Positions 61,059 through 64,000 of a stretch of DNA of 64,000 bases are shown in pieces (position 1 is the stretch's first letter; every line of letters begins with the position of its first letter). The notes beneath the pieces were generated by a model. It ran no database searches and was not told the DNA's origin. It saw only the letters and a program-made list of their open reading frames with translations. The position numbers and the translations under genes are program-made. The stretch comes from LMUY01 sp965199165 (GTDB lineage Bacteria > Pseudomonadota > Alphaproteobacteria > Acetobacterales > Acetobacteraceae). The stretch spans positions 3,596,001 through 3,660,000 of the forward strand of contig OZ240681.1 of the NCBI GenBank assembly GCA_965199165.1. The letters run 5' to 3'.

Positions 61059-61391
61059 TCAGGACCGCCGGAGCAGGCGGCGCCACAGGCGCGGGCGGAC
61101 CACCGCTGGCTTCGGCCAAGGCAGCCCATTGGGTTGCAGAACGCCCGAGGCGATGTCTTCCGCGTCGATCCGGTCGAACTCCTGGTGCATGGCGACGTCG
61201 TCGAGGAAGGCCTGCCAGCCCGGCGGCGGTGGAAACCGGCCGAGGTAGGCGGCTCGCTGATCCTCGGTCAACGCGTTCCAGAACGGCAACCAGGTCGATT
61301 GGACGTGCGGATCGCAGCGCTCCATCCAGAACGTCTCGTAACGTGCACCCGGATGCATCGCCCAGGGCGGCCGTGGTTCGACTTCGCTCAA
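61059..61391 (-). CDS. Hypothetical protein, short, acidic-aromatic
   Basis: I do not recognise a defined family. The frame encodes about 110 residues from TTG 61391: SEVEPRPPWAMHPG, then TWLPFWNALTEDQRAAYLGRF and PPPPGWQAFLDD, and a basic C-terminus. The pattern of Trp, Pro and helical segments looks genuine, and I recall similar anonymous proteins in Acetobacteraceae, though this was not checked. The frame continues upstream to 61457 over another small ORF, so the shorter start is preferred. Convergent with the DUF72 gene. Confidence 0.45.
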   Translation of the reverse strand: MSEVEPRPPWAMHPGARYETFWMERCDPHVQSTWLPFWNALTEDQRAAYLGRFPPPPGWQAFLDDVAMHQEFDRIDAEDIASGVLQPNGLPWPKPAVVRPRLWRRLLRRS

Positions 61392-61414
61392 AGGCTTATC
61401 GCCCCGATATGCAG

Positions 61415-61576
61415 CTACGGACGGGCTTCGGCGGCATGCGCGTGCGCCGAGAGCCAATGGCGGCGTAGTCGATCGTAGACTTCGTGGTGCTTCAGCCCGA
61501 ACACGTCCGGTATCGGGATGGTCTCGGCCGTCCCGTGCAGGGTCAGGCGCGCAGCAACCGGCAATTGTCGGAGCAT
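61415..61576 (-). CDS. Small ORF, 53 residues, unknown
   Basis: ATG 61576 to TAG 61415 encodes MLRQLPVAARLTLHGTAETI, continuing with PIPDVFGLKHHEVYDRLRRHW. A good ribosome site AAAGGG lies five bases before the ATG. Its stop is 23 bases before the TTG of the next small gene, so both could be one unit. It is short and unrecognised; only the ribosome site, spacing and amino acid character support it. Confidence 0.4.
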   Translation of the reverse strand: MLRQLPVAARLTLHGTAETIPIPDVFGLKHHEVYDRLRRHWLSAHAHAAEARP

Positions 61577-61664
61577 GGAATCCCTTTAGCCGGCGGAGAC
61601 ATCCCCGTCAGCCGCTATGGAAGCCGAGATGCTCGTGCGGCGACGCTCCCATACGGCCAAGACG

Positions 61665-63728
61665 CTAGTCCAGTCCGGCGATCTCCCGCCAGCCAGCCTC
61701 GTCGACTGTCGCCACCTCGAGCTCGGCCGCTTTCTTCGCCTTGGACCCGGCGTCGGCGCCGAGCACCACCAGGTCGGTCTTCTTCGACACGCTGTCCGTC
61801 ACCCTGGCACCCAGCGCCTCCGCCCGCGCCTTGGCCTCCGGTCGCGTCATGGTGGCCAGCGAGCCGGTGAACACGATCGACTTGCCGGAGAGCGGGCCGT
61901 CCGCGGCTGCCTTCTCCGGCTGCACGTCCAGTTCGCGCGCCAGGTCGTCCAGCACCGCAAGGTTGCGCGGTTCGGCGAAGAAGCCGACCAGCTCGTCGGC
62001 GATGGCGCCGCCCACGCGCATGATGCTGCCCAGGGCCTGCCGCTCCTCCGAGCCTGTCACCGTGGCGGCCACCATCTGCTCGCGCCAATGCGCCAGCGTG
62101 CCGTAATGCCGGGCGAGCAGCTTGGCGTTGGCCTCGCCGATGCGGCGGATGCCCAGCGCGTAGATGAACCGAGCGAGGGAGATGCTGCGACGCGCCTCGA
62201 TCGAGCGCAGGAGGTTGGCGGCGCTGGTGGCGCCCCATCCCTCCCGCGTGGCGATGGCTTCCTCATGCGCGTGGAGGCGGAAGATGTCGGCCGGGCTGTC
62301 GACCAGCCCGTCGGCGTGGAAAGCCCGCACCGTCTGCTCGCCCAGGTGCTCGATGTCGAAGGCCGGGCGGCTGACGAAATGCACCAGACGCTCGATGGTC
62401 TGTGCCGGGCAGACCAGGCCGCCGGTGCAGCGCCGCACCACCTCGCCCTCCGCCCGCACGGCCAGGCTGCCGCAGGCGGGGCAGTGCCCGGGGAAGACGA
62501 AGGGCACGGCATCGGCCGGCCGCTTGTCCAGCACCGGGCCGAGCACCTGCGGGATCACGTCCCCGGCGCGCTGCAGCTGCACCGTGTCGCCCACGCGCAC
62601 GTCCTTGCGGGCGATCTCGTCCTCGTTGTGCAGCGTCGCCCGCGTGACCAGCACGCCGCCGACGTTCACGCCCTGCAACCACGCCACGGGGGTCAGCGAG
62701 CCGGTGCGCCCCACCTGGATGCGGATGTCCTCCAGCAGGGTGATGGCGCGCTCGGCGGGGAACTTCCATGCCGTGGCCCAGCGCGGCGTGCGCCCCACGA
62801 AGCCGAGCCGGCGCTGCAACGCCAGGTCGTCGATCTTGTACACCACGCCGTCGATGTCATACGGCAGGCCGGCCCGGCGCTCCGCCATCGCGGTGTGGAA
62901 CGCTTCCGCCCCCGCCTGGTCGACCTGCTCGTTCAACGGGCTCACGGTGAAGCCCCAGGCGGCGAGCTGCTGGAGGTAGGCCCAATGGGTCTCCGCAGGC
63001 GGCTGGCTTGCCTCCCCGAACGCGTAGGCGAACAGCGACAAGGCCCGCGCCGCGGTGACCTTCGGGTCGAGCTGGCGAAGGCTGCCGGCCGCCGAGTTGC
63101 GTGGGTTGGCGTAGGTCCGCAGCCCGGCCGCCGCCTGCGCCTCGTTCAGCGCCAGGAAGTCGGCCTTGGTCATGAAGACCTCGCCGCGGATTTCGATCCG
63201 CTCGGGCGCGCTGCCCTTCAGTCGCTGCGGCAAAGCCTTCATGGTGCGGAGGTTGGCGGTGACGTCCTCGCCCTCGGACCCGTCGCCGCGCGTGGCGCCG
63301 TGGACCAGCCGCCCCTTCTCGTAGGTCAGCGAGATCGACAGCCCGTCGATCTTCGGCTCCGCCACCAGCTGCAGCGGCGCGTCCTTCAGACCCAGGAAGC
63401 GGCGGGCCCGGGCGCAGAACTCATCGAAGTCCGCACGGCTGAACGCGTTGTCCAGGCTTAGCATCGGCACGCGATGGGTGATCTTGCCGAAGCCGCTCGC
63501 CGCCGCGGCGCCGACCTTCTGCGAAGGGCTGTCTGGCCGGATCAGGCTCGGGAAGGCCGCCTCGATCGCAGCGTTGCGCTGCCGCAGCGCGTCGTATTCC
63601 GCGTCGGTGATCTCCGGCGCATCCTCGGTGTTGTAGAGCCGGTCGTGCCGGGCGATCTCGGCGGCCAGCCGCTCCAGCTCGGCGGCGGCTTCCTCCTCCG
63701 TCAACTCGTCCGCAGTGCGCCCCGTCAT
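61665..63728 (-). CDS. ligA: NAD-dependent DNA ligase
   Basis: A 687-residue ligase sealing nicks in replication and repair. The adenylated Lys126 is in AEPKIDGLSISL. An OB-fold domain follows, then the Zn finger (CPACGSL ... CPAQTI), the helix-hairpin-helix region (RFIYALGIRRIGEANAKLLA) and a C-terminal BRCT domain starting near GKSIVFTGSLATMTRPEAK. Start ATG 63728 overlaps the stop of the upstream AlgX-like gene (ATGA). Length is normal for the family. Confidence 0.97.
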   Translation of the reverse strand: MTGRTADELTEEEAAAELERLAAEIARHDRLYNTEDAPEITDAEYDALRQRNAAIEAAFPSLIRPDSPSQKVGAAAASGFGKITHRVPMLSLDNAFSRADFDEFCARARRFLGLKDAPLQLVAEPKIDGLSISLTYEKGRLVHGATRGDGSEGEDVTANLRTMKALPQRLKGSAPERIEIRGEVFMTKADFLALNEAQAAAGLRTYANPRNSAAGSLRQLDPKVTAARALSLFAYAFGEASQPPAETHWAYLQQLAAWGFTVSPLNEQVDQAGAEAFHTAMAERRAGLPYDIDGVVYKIDDLALQRRLGFVGRTPRWATAWKFPAERAITLLEDIRIQVGRTGSLTPVAWLQGVNVGGVLVTRATLHNEDEIARKDVRVGDTVQLQRAGDVIPQVLGPVLDKRPADAVPFVFPGHCPACGSLAVRAEGEVVRRCTGGLVCPAQTIERLVHFVSRPAFDIEHLGEQTVRAFHADGLVDSPADIFRLHAHEEAIATREGWGATSAANLLRSIEARRSISLARFIYALGIRRIGEANAKLLARHYGTLAHWREQMVAATVTGSEERQALGSIMRVGGAIADELVGFFAEPRNLAVLDDLARELDVQPEKAAADGPLSGKSIVFTGSLATMTRPEAKARAEALGARVTDSVSKKTDLVVLGADAGSKAKKAAELEVATVDEAGWREIAGLD

Positions 63729-64000
63729 TGCCCTCGCCAGTTGCGCAGGAAAGCCGCCTCCTCGTCGCTGATCGGCTGGTTGACCACGCGCTCCGGCACT
63801 TCCCAGATCACCAGCTTGGGCGGCGTCTCCCGGAACGCCGGGCTGCGGAAATAGTCGCGCGCCGAGCCCCAGAAGGCGCCGCCGGCCTGTGCGAACTGGC
63901 CGACCGGGGCGGACTCCGCCTGCTCCAGCGCGCCCAGGAAGTTCGCGTTCACCGAGTAGGAGCTGCCCACCAGGGCGATCTCCGGCACCGGGGCGTCGTC
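63725..64000 (-). CDS. AlgX/AlgJ-like SGNH protein, C-terminal fragment at window edge
   Basis: Only the C-terminal part is in the window; the gene continues beyond base 64000. The visible residues read EIALVGSSYSVNANFLGALE, then RETPPKLVIWEVPERVVNQPI. The GSSYS Ser is the likely catalytic residue and the IWEVPER block is characteristic of AlgX/AlgJ SGNH domains that O-acetylate polysaccharides. Its stop overlaps the ligA start, so ligA may be cotranscribed with it. Confidence 0.65.
   Translation of the reverse strand, partial: DDAPVPEIALVGSSYSVNANFLGALEQAESAPVGQFAQAGGAFWGSARDYFRSPAFRETPPKLVIWEVPERVVNQPISDEEAAFLRNWRGQ

Overview
This is a GC-rich chromosomal segment of an alphaproteobacterium, most likely a member of the Rhodospirillales/Acetobacteraceae. 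Evidence for this is the uniform high GC and codon use, the alphaproteobacterial synteny blocks (fabD-rpsF-rpsR-rplI-dnaB-alr, radA-cvpA-purF, purN-purM-AI-2E exporter-hdaA, hsp20-DUF1150, rne divergent from amidase-PBP1A-prfB), a PleD-type regulator, and ribonuclease E with a long acidic insertion in its S1 domain. The placement is inferred from gene content; no 16S gene is present. I see no prophage, insertion sequence, CRISPR array or integrase; the window is core chromosome with some accessory genes.

Layout. 0-7 kb: branched-chain amino acid synthesis (acetolactate synthase subunits, ketol-acid reductoisomerase, then CreA, an AlgJ/AlgX-like SGNH protein, and 2-isopropylmalate synthase behind a possible leader peptide). 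7-10 kb: a c-di-GMP pair on the minus strand, PleD-type cyclase followed by an EAL phosphodiesterase. 10-15 kb: a Liv-type ABC transporter whose LivM and LivG are fused in one polypeptide, followed at 15-19 kb by a form II CoxSLM molybdenum hydroxylase. 19-25 kb: fmt/def, small heat-shock protein, purN/purM, AI-2E exporter and hdaA. 25-28 kb: an ion channel, a JmjC-like cupin and an SDR. 28-46 kb: a mostly minus-strand core block (purF, cvpA, radA, mlaFE, alr, dnaB, rplI, rpsR, rpsF, fabD), interrupted by opgGH, DUF3830, a CurA-like reductase, cfa and a Uma2 protein. 46-52 kb: gamma-glutamyltransferase, flavin amine oxidase, a fluoroacetate dehalogenase-like hydrolase with an ECHDC3-like protein, tRNA-Val(CAC), VOC protein and class I amidotransferase. 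52-61 kb: rne, and divergent amidase, PBP1A, prfB (programmed frameshift) and DUF72. 61-64 kb: two small unknown ORFs, ligA and the C-terminal part of a second AlgX-like protein.

The most rewarding signals are outside ordinary coding annotation. There is a seven-copy family of nested CCCTCTCCC/GGGAGAGGG palindromes at transcription-unit ends, one copy of which is translated inside alr. There is a possible RNA thermometer before hsp20, and folded leaders before rpsF, rne and leuA. There is also a hydrolase that keeps every known defluorination residue. I did not find a clearly undescribed multi-gene system. The c-di-GMP pair, the Liv/CoxSLM neighbourhood and the dehalogenase/ECHDC3-like pair are the best candidates for functional follow-up.
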